Source: UBA10365 sp041441915 (GTDB lineage: Bacteria; Pseudomonadota; Alphaproteobacteria; Rhodobacterales; Rhodobacteraceae). From it: a stretch of 64,000 nucleotides of DNA. Below are positions 1-8,757 of this stretch, one piece after another. The stretch lies in the NCBI GenBank assembly GCA_041441915.1, contig JASDRS010000022.1, forward strand, positions 1-64,000, given 5' to 3'. The position numbers were made by a program, and so were the translations under genes. Every line of letters begins with the position of its first letter. The first letter of the stretch is position 1. A model generated the notes under the pieces. It saw only the letters and a list, made by a program, of their open reading frames with translations, was not told the origin of the DNA and did no database searches.

Positions 1-366
1 ACACTCTCTTATCACATTACCCTATTTGGACCCATAGGCGCTGACGTCAGACAGATTTGAAAAGAATGGAGGCAGAGTGATGGTCCTATCCTTTACACCC
101 CAACGTAGCTGCGTCCCTTTACTCCCTCGTAGGTCGTATAACTTACCCAGTTGATTGAGCTTAGGTAGATTATCCTTCGGAGATTGTTCTTGGAGCAGTC
201 CAATGTTTAATGTTGGTGTTCTATCGATCATTACTGTCTAATCCTCTTCAGCAGTCATCCCTATGACCTATGTGGGACTATTCATACGATATGGAACTGG
301 TATTATTGGGGTGTAGATACTGACACCCGTTATTCCTTTACCAACGCAACTTTATGAGTTTATCGT
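1..366. other. Left-edge sequence with no recognised gene
   Basis: I recognise no gene here. A 69-codon minus-strand frame (22-231) is open, but it resembles no family I know and has no convincing ribosome binding site. The sequence is more AT-rich than the core genes that begin at 1020. With the next two features it looks like accessory DNA. Confidence 0.4.
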
Positions 367-372
367 GTGGGT

Positions 373-786
373 ATGAAACACCTTTTCATCATCACACTGG
401 TTCTAATGTCATTTATCTCTTCTCCTAGTTGGAGTGAGAGGATTTATGATTTGGTTGGACGAGATGGTGTGTATTATCTCAAGTTCTCGCAAGTTCCATT
501 CACTGGTGAAATTGAAGGACGGACACAAGGTTCATTTAAGAATGGATTGAGAGAAGGTTCTTGGGTGAGTTACCGGGATAATTGTCAGTTAGCGTCTGCA
601 GGTGACTACAAGAACGGCAAGAAAGAAGGTTCTTGGGTGAGTTACCATAAGAATGGACAGTTACGGTACAAAGGTGACTACAAGAACGGTGAGGAAGAAG
701 GTTCTTGGGTGGGTTACAAAGTAAGCGGAAGTGTTTGGAAAAAATTTACTGGAACCTTCAAAGAAGGTGTGAAGATTAGTGATTAA
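373..786 (+). CDS. Exported YwqK/MORN_2-type repeat protein
   Basis: A 137-aa protein with a hydrophobic N-terminal signal peptide (about residues 1-21, ending SPSWS). It is followed by MORN_2/YwqK-type repeats of the form GxYKNGxxEGSWVSY. The repeats recur every 24 residues and are encoded by DNA units with an exact 72-bp period (starting at about 553, 625 and 697). Databases often call this family 'YwqK antitoxin', but no toxin gene is visible beside it, so that role should not be assumed. The ATG at 373 is preferred over an in-frame GTG at 367 because the signal peptide starts there. The binding site is weak (GTGGG). The near-identical DNA repeats suggest recent repeat expansion. Function unknown; export to the periplasm or cell surface is inferred from the signal peptide. 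Confidence 0.7.
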   Translation: MKHLFIITLVLMSFISSPSWSERIYDLVGRDGVYYLKFSQVPFTGEIEGRTQGSFKNGLREGSWVSYRDNCQLASAGDYKNGKKEGSWVSYHKNGQLRYKGDYKNGEEEGSWVGYKVSGSVWKKFTGTFKEGVKISD

Positions 787-925
787 TTCTTGAATGAATT
801 ACCTCGAGAGGTTTGATGCCTGCTGTCGTTCAACCAGTTCGCAATTTGCACATCGTTGATTCCATTGTTTCTTAATTCTGTTATGGTGACATATAGGAAT
901 TGTTGATGTGGAGAATATGATGAAC
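783..925 (-). pseudogene. Truncated recombinase-like C-terminal fragment
   Basis: The minus-strand frame ends with the stretch IANWLNDSRHQTSRGNSFKN, preceded by ITELRNNGINDV. This resembles the 'IAxxLNxxGxxTxRGxxF' segment found in serine-recombinase-associated domains and related phage-type helix-turn-helix proteins. The usual continuation after this motif (a VxxIL-type helix) is missing: a stop falls directly after SFKN. That stop lies within four bases of the end of the convergent YwqK-like gene, so the junction looks like a recombination scar. Upstream, the frame continues to 1097 without recognisable similarity. I read this as a gene remnant, but a short real protein cannot be excluded. 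Confidence 0.4.
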
Positions 926-1019
926 CCCACAGAGTTTGGGTGGATAAATTGAGGTCAAAACACAGTAATGCGTCGGGATATTTTAATGCCCCCCTACCAA
1001 TACAATCGGTGACAGTAGA

Positions 1020-1724
1020 GTGACCCCAGACACAGCCCTTAACTCCATCAAAGCCCAAGCCACCCAAGACAAGGCCACAGAAATGGCTGCCTATCACAAA
1101 GTGAATAGGGTGTATTTGGGCACCTCTAACCCCGATATTGACGCTCCGGCCAAAGGTTGGCGCGAAGTGCTGTCGTTAGAGGACCGCCTAAACCTGTGCC
1201 AAGAACTGTGGAACAGCAACATCCACGAAGGCAGAATTGCAGCGGCAAAGCTCTTGACCCAAGCACGTATCCGCCCCAACGATAGCGGCGCTTGGGCTCT
1301 GATCTTAACATGGGTGCCCAAATTTGATTCTTGGGCCATTGCTGACCATGTCTGCATTGCGGCGCAAAAGTGCATCACCGCTGATCCGACGCGGATTGAT
1401 CAGTTGGAAAGCTGGACCTTGCACAAAAATATGTGGGTGCGCCGTGCGGCACTGATAGCCACGTTACCCTTTGCAAAATTGCGTAATCCCAAACCCAATG
1501 ATGTACTTATGACCGACCGCGTGCTGGACTGGGCGGCTCTTTATGTAACGGATAAAGACTGGTTCATTCAAAAAGCCGTCGCTGTGTGGTTACTCAATCT
1601 TTCAAAGCGCTGCCCTGCACGCACTGGTACATTTTTGCGCGAACATGGGCACTATATGCGACAATTTGCCAAAATTGAGGCAGTGCAACATTTGCCCACC
1701 GAATTTGTTATGCCTCCCGATTAG
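1020..1724 (+). CDS. DNA alkylation repair protein, AlkD-like
   Basis: A 234-aa all-helical HEAT-repeat protein of the AlkC/AlkD DNA alkylation repair family. Members flip out or excise N3/N7-alkylated purines without a base-specific pocket. Family-typical segments include KLLTQARI, WVPKFDSWAIADH, WVRRAALIATLP and DWFIQKAVAVWLL; the last corresponds to the conserved helix carrying the catalytic Trp/Asp region. Translation starts at GTG 1020, because the N-terminus MTPDTALNSIKAQ fits the family and no better upstream start exists. It is the first gene with ordinary core codon use after the accessory left edge. moaA follows 42 bp downstream on the same strand. Length is normal for the family. 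Confidence 0.85.
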   Translation: MTPDTALNSIKAQATQDKATEMAAYHKVNRVYLGTSNPDIDAPAKGWREVLSLEDRLNLCQELWNSNIHEGRIAAAKLLTQARIRPNDSGAWALILTWVPKFDSWAIADHVCIAAQKCITADPTRIDQLESWTLHKNMWVRRAALIATLPFAKLRNPKPNDVLMTDRVLDWAALYVTDKDWFIQKAVAVWLLNLSKRCPARTGTFLREHGHYMRQFAKIEAVQHLPTEFVMPPD

Positions 1725-1766
1725 GCAGTACTTGTCATACTAGGTCATGCGCACTAGGTTGCTACC

Positions 1767-2783
1767 ATGTTAGATACTAACACGCCCCCTTTGATCGACC
1801 CGTTTGCTCGCAAAATTTCTTATTTGCGCGTCTCTGTTACCGATCGCTGTGATTTTCGCTGTGTTTACTGTATGTCCGAGAACATGAGTTTTATGCCTAA
1901 GGCGGAACTTTTAACTTTGGAAGAGCTTGATCGGATGTGTTCGGCTTTTGTGCGCATGGGCGTTGATAAACTGCGAATTACTGGTGGCGAACCTTTGGTT
2001 CGACGCGATATTATGAGCTTTTTTCGCGCCATGAAGCGACATCTTGGTAGCGGCGCGTTAAATGAACTAACGCTGACTACCAATGGATCACAATTGGGTA
2101 AATATGCCGAAGAGTTGGCCACTTGCGGGGTCAAACGGGTGAATGTGTCTTTGGATACGCTCAATCCAGAAAAATTCGCATCTGTCACCCGTTGGGGTCG
2201 CTTGCCGCAAGTGCTTGAAGGGATCAAGGCTGCTACAAAGGCAGGCCTTAAGGTCAAAATCAACACAGTAGCCCTCAAGGCAGTTAATCAAGCAGAACTG
2301 ATGCCGCTGACCGAATGGTGCGCCAAAGAAGGCCATGATCTGACCTTTATCGAAGTGATGCCTATGGGCGATATGGGCGAACTTGATCGGGTAGATCAAT
2401 ATTGGCCGCTCACAGATCTTAGGGCGCAATTGGCACAAGCCTATACGCTTAAAGACCTGCCCGAACGCACGGGCGGGCCTGCGCGCTATGTTGAGCTGGT
2501 GGAAACCGGGCAAAAGATTGGCTTTATCACGCCCTTGTCACATAATTTTTGCGAAAGTTGCAACCGGGTGCGGTTGACCTGTTTGGGTGAATTATATATG
2601 TGTTTGGGCCAAGAAGACATGGCCGACTTGCGGGCGCCCCTGCGGTCCAGCGCGGACGATGGCTTACTGGAAGCCGCAATTCGTGATGCTATCTTTCATA
2701 AGCCCAAAGGCCATGACTTTGACTATGACCGCCAAATTACCAAGGGCCAAGTCAGCCGCCATATGAGCCACACGGGTGGTTAA
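1767..2783 (+). CDS. moaA: GTP 3',8-cyclase MoaA (molybdenum cofactor)
   Basis: A 338-aa radical SAM enzyme that converts GTP to 3',8-cyclo-7,8-dihydro-GTP, the first step of molybdopterin synthesis. The radical SAM cluster motif CxxxCxxC is at C28, C32 and C35 (DRCDFRCVYC). ITGGEPLVR is the SAM-binding GGEP segment. The second, C-terminal 4Fe-4S site is in CESCNRVRLTC followed by CLG. The protein ends in the diagnostic Gly-Gly tail (residues 337-338), which is needed for activity in trans. Length matches the family. No other moa genes lie nearby. It converges on the amidohydrolase gene, with 15 bp between the stops. Confidence 0.97.
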   Translation: MLDTNTPPLIDPFARKISYLRVSVTDRCDFRCVYCMSENMSFMPKAELLTLEELDRMCSAFVRMGVDKLRITGGEPLVRRDIMSFFRAMKRHLGSGALNELTLTTNGSQLGKYAEELATCGVKRVNVSLDTLNPEKFASVTRWGRLPQVLEGIKAATKAGLKVKINTVALKAVNQAELMPLTEWCAKEGHDLTFIEVMPMGDMGELDRVDQYWPLTDLRAQLAQAYTLKDLPERTGGPARYVELVETGQKIGFITPLSHNFCESCNRVRLTCLGELYMCLGQEDMADLRAPLRSSADDGLLEAAIRDAIFHKPKGHDFDYDRQITKGQVSRHMSHTGG

Positions 2784-2798
2784 ACGCCACATATAATC

Positions 2799-3965
2799 TC
2801 ATGACGCAGGCATCCGTGCTTCAACCATGCCAGCATACCAGCTTGCTCCGAAGGGAATGGCATTATCGTCAAAATTATAGGCCGGATGATGCACCATCGC
2901 CGTATCGCCGTTGCCTATAAAAATATAGGCTCCAGGGCGTTCATTAAGCATATAGCTGAAATCTTCAGCGCCCATCATCGGCGCGGTGTTGTCGTTTACA
3001 TTACCTGACACATCATGCGCCACTTTGGCAGCATATTTGGCGTTATCTTCGGCATTCACAGTGACGGGATAGCCGCGTTCATAAAAAATCTCAACCTTCG
3101 CTCCATGGGCCTGAGCGGTTAAAGAAGCAATTTCAATCACGCGTTTTTCGACAAAATCTTGCACATCATGATCCATTGTGCGCGCAGTGCCTTTCAGCTT
3201 CACAACCTGCGCGATCACATTATGCGCGACGGAATCTGTAGCCACGGTACAAACAGACACGACTACTTGCCCCAAAGGATCAACACCCCGCGACACAATA
3301 CTTTGCAGCGCCACAATGATATGGGCAGCAACCAATGTTGTGTCGATACAGTCATGCGGTTTGGCAGCATGGCCGCCCTTTCCCACCACCACAATTTCGA
3401 ACTGATCAGCCGCAGCCATAATCGCGCCCGCACGAATGGCAAAATGGCCTACAGGGATACCAGGCATGTTATGCATCCCATAGATCTCTTGAATTGCAAA
3501 ACGCTCCATCATGCCTTCAGCACACATCTCACGCCCGCCTCCACCGCCCTCTTCGGCCGGTTGAAATATTACTACCGCCTTTCCATCAAAATTGCGGGTT
3601 TCAGCCAGATATTTCGCAGCGCCCAAAAGCATAGCCGTATGGCCATCATGGCCACAAGCGTGCATCTTCCCGGGCGTTTTACTGGTATAGGCGACCCCTG
3701 TTTGCTCGATGATGGGCAAGGCATCCATATCGGCGCGCAGCCCAATTACACGGTTATTGGAATTGGTCTTGCCATGGATCACGCCGACAACCCCGGTGCG
3801 GCCAATGCCTGTAGCCACTTCATCCACACCAAATTCGCGCAAAAGATCTGCCACTTTGGCCGCTGTGCGTTCCACGTCAAACAACAGTTCGGGATTTTCG
3901 TGAAAATCATGCCGCCATGCAGTAATCTCAGGCAAAAGTTCGGAAAAACGATTTTTTATAGGCAT
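2799..3965 (-). CDS. M20 family amidohydrolase (hippurate hydrolase-like)
   Basis: A 388-aa zinc-dependent amidohydrolase of peptidase family M20D (HipO/AbgB/IAA-amino acid hydrolase type), probably cytoplasmic, cleaving N-acyl or N-aromatic amino acids. The metal-binding segment MHACGHDGHTAMLLG and the downstream PAEEGGGGG (catalytic Glu pair) and MGAEDFSYML motifs are all present. The internal dimerisation (lid) domain covers roughly residues 185-300. The true substrate cannot be read from sequence. It is a single gene, convergent with moaA, with a 320-bp AT-rich stretch upstream. Length is typical. Confidence 0.9.
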   Translation of the reverse strand: MPIKNRFSELLPEITAWRHDFHENPELLFDVERTAAKVADLLREFGVDEVATGIGRTGVVGVIHGKTNSNNRVIGLRADMDALPIIEQTGVAYTSKTPGKMHACGHDGHTAMLLGAAKYLAETRNFDGKAVVIFQPAEEGGGGGREMCAEGMMERFAIQEIYGMHNMPGIPVGHFAIRAGAIMAAADQFEIVVVGKGGHAAKPHDCIDTTLVAAHIIVALQSIVSRGVDPLGQVVVSVCTVATDSVAHNVIAQVVKLKGTARTMDHDVQDFVEKRVIEIASLTAQAHGAKVEIFYERGYPVTVNAEDNAKYAAKVAHDVSGNVNDNTAPMMGAEDFSYMLNERPGAYIFIGNGDTAMVHHPAYNFDDNAIPFGASWYAGMVEARMPAS

Positions 3966-4285
3966 GTTGATATCCTCATTTTAACAATTTTTCGGCAAAA
4001 ATTTAGACCAATTTTTCAATCAGACGCTGCATTAAAACCCAACCTGTGTCAAAATGGCTAGATAGAATACATTCATCCCGACTTGCAGTTCATTAACAGT
4101 AGCATAGCGTTGGCTATGGTCTATTGAAAGTGACCTCGAAAATCCTTATTTCGATTATGTTAAGCTGCGGTTGCCCACCTTTCCAGAGCCCAGTGCAGAA
4201 TATAAAGGTATCCATAAAAACTGCGCCAAGAATGCATCAAGAGCTCCACGTGAGAGGAGCCCTTGGGTAAATTAAACCAAATTGA
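3966..4285. other. Intergenic region, possible gene debris
   Basis: This is the 5' leader of the minus-strand amidohydrolase and the downstream region of pntB. A plus-strand frame at about 4119-4274 reads plausibly (it contains NPYFDYVKLRLPTFPEP) but has no start codon or binding site and I cannot place it in a family. It may be a remnant of a lost gene. Confidence 0.3.
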
Positions 4286-5725
4286 TCAGTCGATCATCGG
4301 TAACAATGCATCCAAGGATTTTTTTGCATCTCCATAAAACATACGGGTATTTTCCTTGTAAAACAGCGGGTTTTCAATGCCAGAATAACCAGTTCCCTGC
4401 CCACGTTTTGACACAAATACCTGTTTGGCTTTCCAACATTCGAGTACCGGCATGCCGGCGATAGGGCTGTTAGGGTCCTCTTGCGCTGCAGGGTTCACGA
4501 TATCGTTCGAACCAATGACAATCACCACATCAGTGGTGGTAAAATCATCGTTAATCTCGTCCATTTCCAGCACGATATCATAGGGCACCTTGGCTTCTGC
4601 CAAAAGCACGTTCATATGGCCTGGCAAACGGCCCGCAACTGGGTGAATGGCAAAGCGCACAGTTTTACCTTTGGTGCGCAGGCGCTTGGTCAATTCTGAT
4701 ACAGACTGCTGCGCCTGAGCCACCGCCATGCCGTAACCTGGAATGATCACAACACTATCGGCGTCATTGAGCGCTGCAGCCACTCCTTCGGCGTCAATTG
4801 CGATTTGTTCGCCCTCGATCGCCATCGCGGGACCAGTTGTACCACCGAAGCCACCCAAAATCACCGAGATAAAGCTGCGGTTCATCGCCTTACACATTAT
4901 ATAGGACAATATCGCTCCTGATGAACCAACCAACGCGCCAGTCACGATCAAAAGATCATTGCCCAGGGTGAAGCCAATAGCCGCCGCCGCCCAACCCGAA
5001 TAGCTGTTGAGCATCGACACCACCACCGGCATATCCGCCCCACCAATACCCATAATAAGATGGTAGCCGATAAAGCAGGCAAGTAGGGTCATCAAAATCA
5101 GCGGCTCAATGCCACCTCCGTTACAGTAAATCACGGCCAAAACCAACGACAAGATCGCCGCGGTTGCATTAAGAAAATGCCCCCCTGGCAGTTTTTTGGC
5201 GCCACCATTCATTTTGCCTGCTAATTTTCCAAAAGCCACAATTGAACCAGTGAAGGTGACAGCCCCAATGAAAACGCCTAGGAAAACTTCAACGTAAAAA
5301 ATTGTCTGTTCAACCGCATCTTTATCGGCCAGTTTCTTGGCAAAACCAATCAGCTTTTCCTTCGCTGCCAGGTCAAGTTTCAAAACTTCCGTCATTTCTA
5401 AATGAGCATTAAAGCCGATCAGTACAGCGGCCAAACCCACAAAAGAATGCAGCGCCGCAACCAGTTGCGGCATTTCGGTCATTTGCACCCGCTTGGCGAC
5501 GAACCAACCCAAAACCGAGCCAATTACCACCATCATTGCAATAATGTACTTATGGGCAACATCTGGCGATAGAACGGTGGCAGCCATGGCCAAAGCCATA
5601 CCCGCAATCCCATACCAAACCGCACGCTTTGCACTTTCTTGGCCTGACAGGCCGCCAAGGCTTAAAATGAACAGAACAGCTGCCGCAATATAGGCTGCCG
5701 AGATGATACCAATGCTCATTTCCAC
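4286..5725 (-). CDS. pntB: NAD(P) transhydrogenase subunit beta
   Basis: The 479-aa membrane subunit of proton-translocating transhydrogenase, which transfers hydride from NADH to NADP+ at the expense of the proton gradient. About nine membrane helices (domain II, residues 1 to about 280) are followed by the cytoplasmic NADP(H)-binding domain III, with the fingerprint GYGMAVAQAQ and the conserved VIVIGSNDIVNPAA segment. It lies 5 bp downstream of pntA in the same transcript. Length and motifs are complete. Role: NADPH supply and redox balancing in the inner membrane. Confidence 0.97.
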   Translation of the reverse strand: MEMSIGIISAAYIAAAVLFILSLGGLSGQESAKRAVWYGIAGMALAMAATVLSPDVAHKYIIAMMVVIGSVLGWFVAKRVQMTEMPQLVAALHSFVGLAAVLIGFNAHLEMTEVLKLDLAAKEKLIGFAKKLADKDAVEQTIFYVEVFLGVFIGAVTFTGSIVAFGKLAGKMNGGAKKLPGGHFLNATAAILSLVLAVIYCNGGGIEPLILMTLLACFIGYHLIMGIGGADMPVVVSMLNSYSGWAAAAIGFTLGNDLLIVTGALVGSSGAILSYIMCKAMNRSFISVILGGFGGTTGPAMAIEGEQIAIDAEGVAAALNDADSVVIIPGYGMAVAQAQQSVSELTKRLRTKGKTVRFAIHPVAGRLPGHMNVLLAEAKVPYDIVLEMDEINDDFTTTDVVIVIGSNDIVNPAAQEDPNSPIAGMPVLECWKAKQVFVSKRGQGTGYSGIENPLFYKENTRMFYGDAKKSLDALLPMID

Positions 5726-5730
5726 TCTCC

Positions 5731-7302
5731 TTACGATTTTTGGAACATGGCGAGCATGCGACGTGTTACCAAGAAGCCCCCGACGATATTGATGGTTGCA
5801 ATTAGAACCGAGAGGGAAGCAAGCGCTACAACGAGCCTGCTGTCAGACCCAATTTGCAGCACGGCTCCCAGAATCACGATCCCCGAAATTGCGTTGGTGA
5901 CAGCCATAAGCGGCGTATGCAACGAGTGGCTAACATTCCAAATGACAGAAAAGCCAATGAAGCAGGCCAGCACGAATACAATGAAATGACCCATGAATTC
6001 TTGTGGCGCAAAAGCGCCAGCCAATCCCAACAGCAATGCCGCGGCCACAAGCATGGTCACTTGTGACTGTGTTTGCGCTTTGAAAGCGGCTGTTTCAGCA
6101 GCGCGGCGTTCTTCTTGAGTGAGTTCTTTGATCTTTTCTTTTAGTTTTTGGGGCGCAATCGCCGCCACACTTGGCGGAGGGGGCGGGAAAGTCACTTTTC
6201 CGCCATAGGCGACGGTCGCGCCGCGAATGACGTCATCTTCCATATTATGCAGAACTACCCCGTCTTTAGCAGGGGTCAAATCCGCAATCATATGACGAAT
6301 ATTGGTGGAATAAAGTGTTGAAGATTGGGCCGCCATACGGCTTGGAAAGTCAGTATAGCCGACAATTGTAACGCCATTTTCAGATATAATTTTTTGATCC
6401 GTCTGTGTTAAATCGCAATTACCGCCACGTTCTGCGGCAAGGTCAATCACTACAGAACCAGGCTTCATAGCCGACACCATATCTGCTAGCCAAAGTTTGG
6501 GCGCAGGCCGCCCTGGGATCAAAGCGGTGGTAATAACAATGTCAATTTCTGGGGCCAGCTCACGAAATTTAGCAAGCTGTTTTTCCAAAAACTCTGGGCT
6601 GGAGGGGGCAGCATAGCCACCAGTGGCCGCGCCGTCTTGGTTAGATTCAAAGTCCAAAAATACAAATTCTGCACCCAATGATTCAATCTGTTCGGCCACT
6701 TCAGGACGCACGTCAAACGCATAAGTGATCGCCCCAAGAGAGGTGGCCGTACCAATTGCTGCTAAACCTGCCACGCCCGCTCCAATAATCAGAACTTTGG
6801 CAGGGGGTACTTTGCCTGCGGCTGTAACTTGACCGGTAAAGAAACGGCCAAAATTACTACCTGCTTCGATCACAGCCCGGTAGCCTGCGATATTGGCCAT
6901 CGAGGACAAGGCATCCATCTTTTGAGCGCGGCTGATGCGCGGCACCATATCCATCGCAATGACATTGGCACGAGCGTCACAGAAACTTTGCAATAAATCG
7001 AGGTTTTGTGCAGGCCAAAAGAATGAGATCACAGTTTGCTCGGAGCGCAGATATTTGATCTCTTTACGGTCTAAAGCACGCACTTTAACGATGATATCGG
7101 CCGCCTTAAACAGTGCTGCAGCGGTCTTGACCACATCAACCCCAACGGCGCGATAGGTTTCATCCGAAAATCCTGCTGCCAAGCCGGCACCGCTTTGCAC
7201 CACACAGGCGTGACCAATTTTCATCAGTTGAACGGCAGAGGCTGGCGTCATAGCCACGCGAGCTTCGTTAATAAAAATTTCTTTGGGTGCCCCAATTTTC
7301 AA
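5731..7302 (-). CDS. pntA: NAD(P) transhydrogenase subunit alpha
   Basis: A 523-aa subunit with the NAD(H)-binding domain I (residues 1 to about 380; VLIIGAGVAGLAAIGTA is the dinucleotide-binding loop, RPAPKLW and GSVVIDLAAERGGNC are family motifs). A proline-rich linker follows (FPPPPPS), then four C-terminal membrane helices. The start is taken as TTG 7302, which gives MKIGAPKEIF, the normal family N-terminus; a GGGAGA site lies about 7 bases upstream. The open frame extends 20 codons further to an ATG at 7362, but that extension is unlike any PntA. It is the single-polypeptide alpha form, cotranscribed with pntB. Confidence 0.95.
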   Translation of the reverse strand: MKIGAPKEIFINEARVAMTPASAVQLMKIGHACVVQSGAGLAAGFSDETYRAVGVDVVKTAAALFKAADIIVKVRALDRKEIKYLRSEQTVISFFWPAQNLDLLQSFCDARANVIAMDMVPRISRAQKMDALSSMANIAGYRAVIEAGSNFGRFFTGQVTAAGKVPPAKVLIIGAGVAGLAAIGTATSLGAITYAFDVRPEVAEQIESLGAEFVFLDFESNQDGAATGGYAAPSSPEFLEKQLAKFRELAPEIDIVITTALIPGRPAPKLWLADMVSAMKPGSVVIDLAAERGGNCDLTQTDQKIISENGVTIVGYTDFPSRMAAQSSTLYSTNIRHMIADLTPAKDGVVLHNMEDDVIRGATVAYGGKVTFPPPPPSVAAIAPQKLKEKIKELTQEERRAAETAAFKAQTQSQVTMLVAAALLLGLAGAFAPQEFMGHFIVFVLACFIGFSVIWNVSHSLHTPLMAVTNAISGIVILGAVLQIGSDSRLVVALASLSVLIATINIVGGFLVTRRMLAMFQKS

Positions 7303-7371
7303 ATGTCGTTCTCCCTGCTTTGCGCCACATAGGCACTCATCTCTCTGAGTTCCCTTAAACACTGCAAAAAT

Positions 7372-7405
7372 TGCCTACTGCAAGTACATGCCTACTGCAA
7401 GTACA
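7372..7405. repeat. Perfect 17-bp tandem repeat, possible operator
   Basis: TGCCTACTGCAAGTACA occurs twice back to back (7372-7388 and 7389-7405) in the 251-bp divergent region between pntA (minus) and kynU (plus). It lies about 70-100 bp upstream of the pntA TTG start. Tandem direct repeats at this position are typical of an activator or repressor site. No known regulator motif was recognised. Confidence 0.55.
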
Positions 7406-7553
7406 ATGGCCAATGTTAGCGCTCTCAATTTACTGTTATTTGCTAAATAATCTATAGTTCACGTAATGACACTTTTCGCGCTTAAGGTAAAAAATTTAGA
7501 TAGGTACTTGAACCTTCAGAACTCACGAGTCATTTTACCTCAAAGGACCCCCG

Positions 7554-8750
7554 ATGCCCACAGATTTTACAACCACCCGCGCCATGTTCGATCTGCCGCC
7601 GGGTCTTATTTACCTTGACGGAAACTCGCTTGGGCCTTTGCCGCGCAAGGCGGCACAGCGCGTGGCAGACTGCGTGAAGGCAGAATGGGGTCAAATGCTT
7701 ATCACAGGCTGGAATAAGGCGGGCTGGATGACGCAACCCGCCGTTTTGGGTGATAGGTTAGCATGTTTGATCGGGGCCGAAGCGGGATCAGTGATAGTAG
7801 GCGACACTTTGTCGATTAAGATCTATCAGGCCTTGGCTTCGGCGTTAGCGATGCGGCCCCAACGGCGTGTTATACTTAGCAATCAGGAAAATTTTCCGTC
7901 AGATCTTTATATGGCTGAGGGCCTTTGCCGCAGTATGGGTCCAAATTATGAGCTTAAGATGGTTACAAATGACGCGGTGGAAGACACGTTAGATGAAACT
8001 GTTGCGGTTTTAATGCTGACAGAAATTGACTACCGCACTGGCGCCAAATTTAACATGGCCAAATTGACCCAAAAGGCCCATGAAGTGGGAGCACTAACCC
8101 TTTGGGATTTGGCCCATTCGGCCGGAGCACTACCTGTTAATTTGACAAAGGCGAAGGCTGATTTTGCGGTGGGTTGTACCTATAAATACCTGAATTCCGG
8201 CCCGGGTGGCCCTGCCTTCATCTATGCCGCCCCTCATTTTGGCGAGACCTTGAGCCCCGCGCTAGCGGGATGGCTGGGACATGCAGCGCCCTTTGACTTT
8301 ACCACAAACTATGTGCCTGCAGCAGGGATAAACCGTATGCGCGTCGGAACGCCTGCCGTTTTGCAAATGGCAGCCCTAGAAGCTGCCCTTGATGTTTGGG
8401 ATCATGTCGACATGGATGATCTGCGCGCCGCATCCATCGCTTTAAGCAATCGGTTCATTGCTGGGGTCGAGGCCACCTGCCCCGATCTAATTCTGGCCTC
8501 GCCGCGCGATGGTGATCTGCGCGGCTCGCAAGTTAGCTTTTACCACGCTGAAGGCTATGCCATCATGCAAGCTCTGATTGCGCGTGGCGTGATCGGTGAT
8601 TTTCGTGCACCAAACATGATCAGGTTTGGCTTTGCACCGCTTTATAACAGCATGGATGACATCGATGGTGCGATCGAAATTTTAAGCCAAATCATGCGCA
8701 AAAACCTATGGGATTGCGGCGATTATCGTACCCGTGCGGCGGTGACCTAA
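7554..8750 (+). CDS. kynU: Kynureninase
   Basis: A 398-aa PLP-dependent hydrolase that cleaves kynurenine to anthranilate and alanine in tryptophan catabolism. Family features: YLDGNSLGPLP near the N-terminus, ENFPSDLYM, WDLAHSAGALPV (Asp binding the PLP ring), and the Schiff-base lysine K211 in CTYKYLNSGPGG. The C-terminal FRAPNMIRFGFAPLYNS segment is also typical. AAGGA sits 7 bases before the ATG. No other kyn genes are adjacent. The stop is 8 bp from the convergent amidotransferase-like gene, and a short GC palindrome (CCGCC-TTA-GGCGG, 8753-8765) covers this junction and may act in termination. Confidence 0.95.
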   Translation: MPTDFTTTRAMFDLPPGLIYLDGNSLGPLPRKAAQRVADCVKAEWGQMLITGWNKAGWMTQPAVLGDRLACLIGAEAGSVIVGDTLSIKIYQALASALAMRPQRRVILSNQENFPSDLYMAEGLCRSMGPNYELKMVTNDAVEDTLDETVAVLMLTEIDYRTGAKFNMAKLTQKAHEVGALTLWDLAHSAGALPVNLTKAKADFAVGCTYKYLNSGPGGPAFIYAAPHFGETLSPALAGWLGHAAPFDFTTNYVPAAGINRMRVGTPAVLQMAALEAALDVWDHVDMDDLRAASIALSNRFIAGVEATCPDLILASPRDGDLRGSQVSFYHAEGYAIMQALIARGVIGDFRAPNMIRFGFAPLYNSMDDIDGAIEILSQIMRKNLWDCGDYRTRAAVT

Positions 8751-8757
8751 GCCCGCC

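Noticed and set aside
373..786. YwqK-like protein as antitoxin of a toxin-antitoxin pair
   Set aside because: No toxin-like gene is adjacent, and the protein has a signal peptide; the database name alone is not evidence.
7303..7362. PntA start at ATG 7362
   Set aside because: The extra 20 residues are unlike the family, while TTG 7302 has a good binding site and gives the normal N-terminus.
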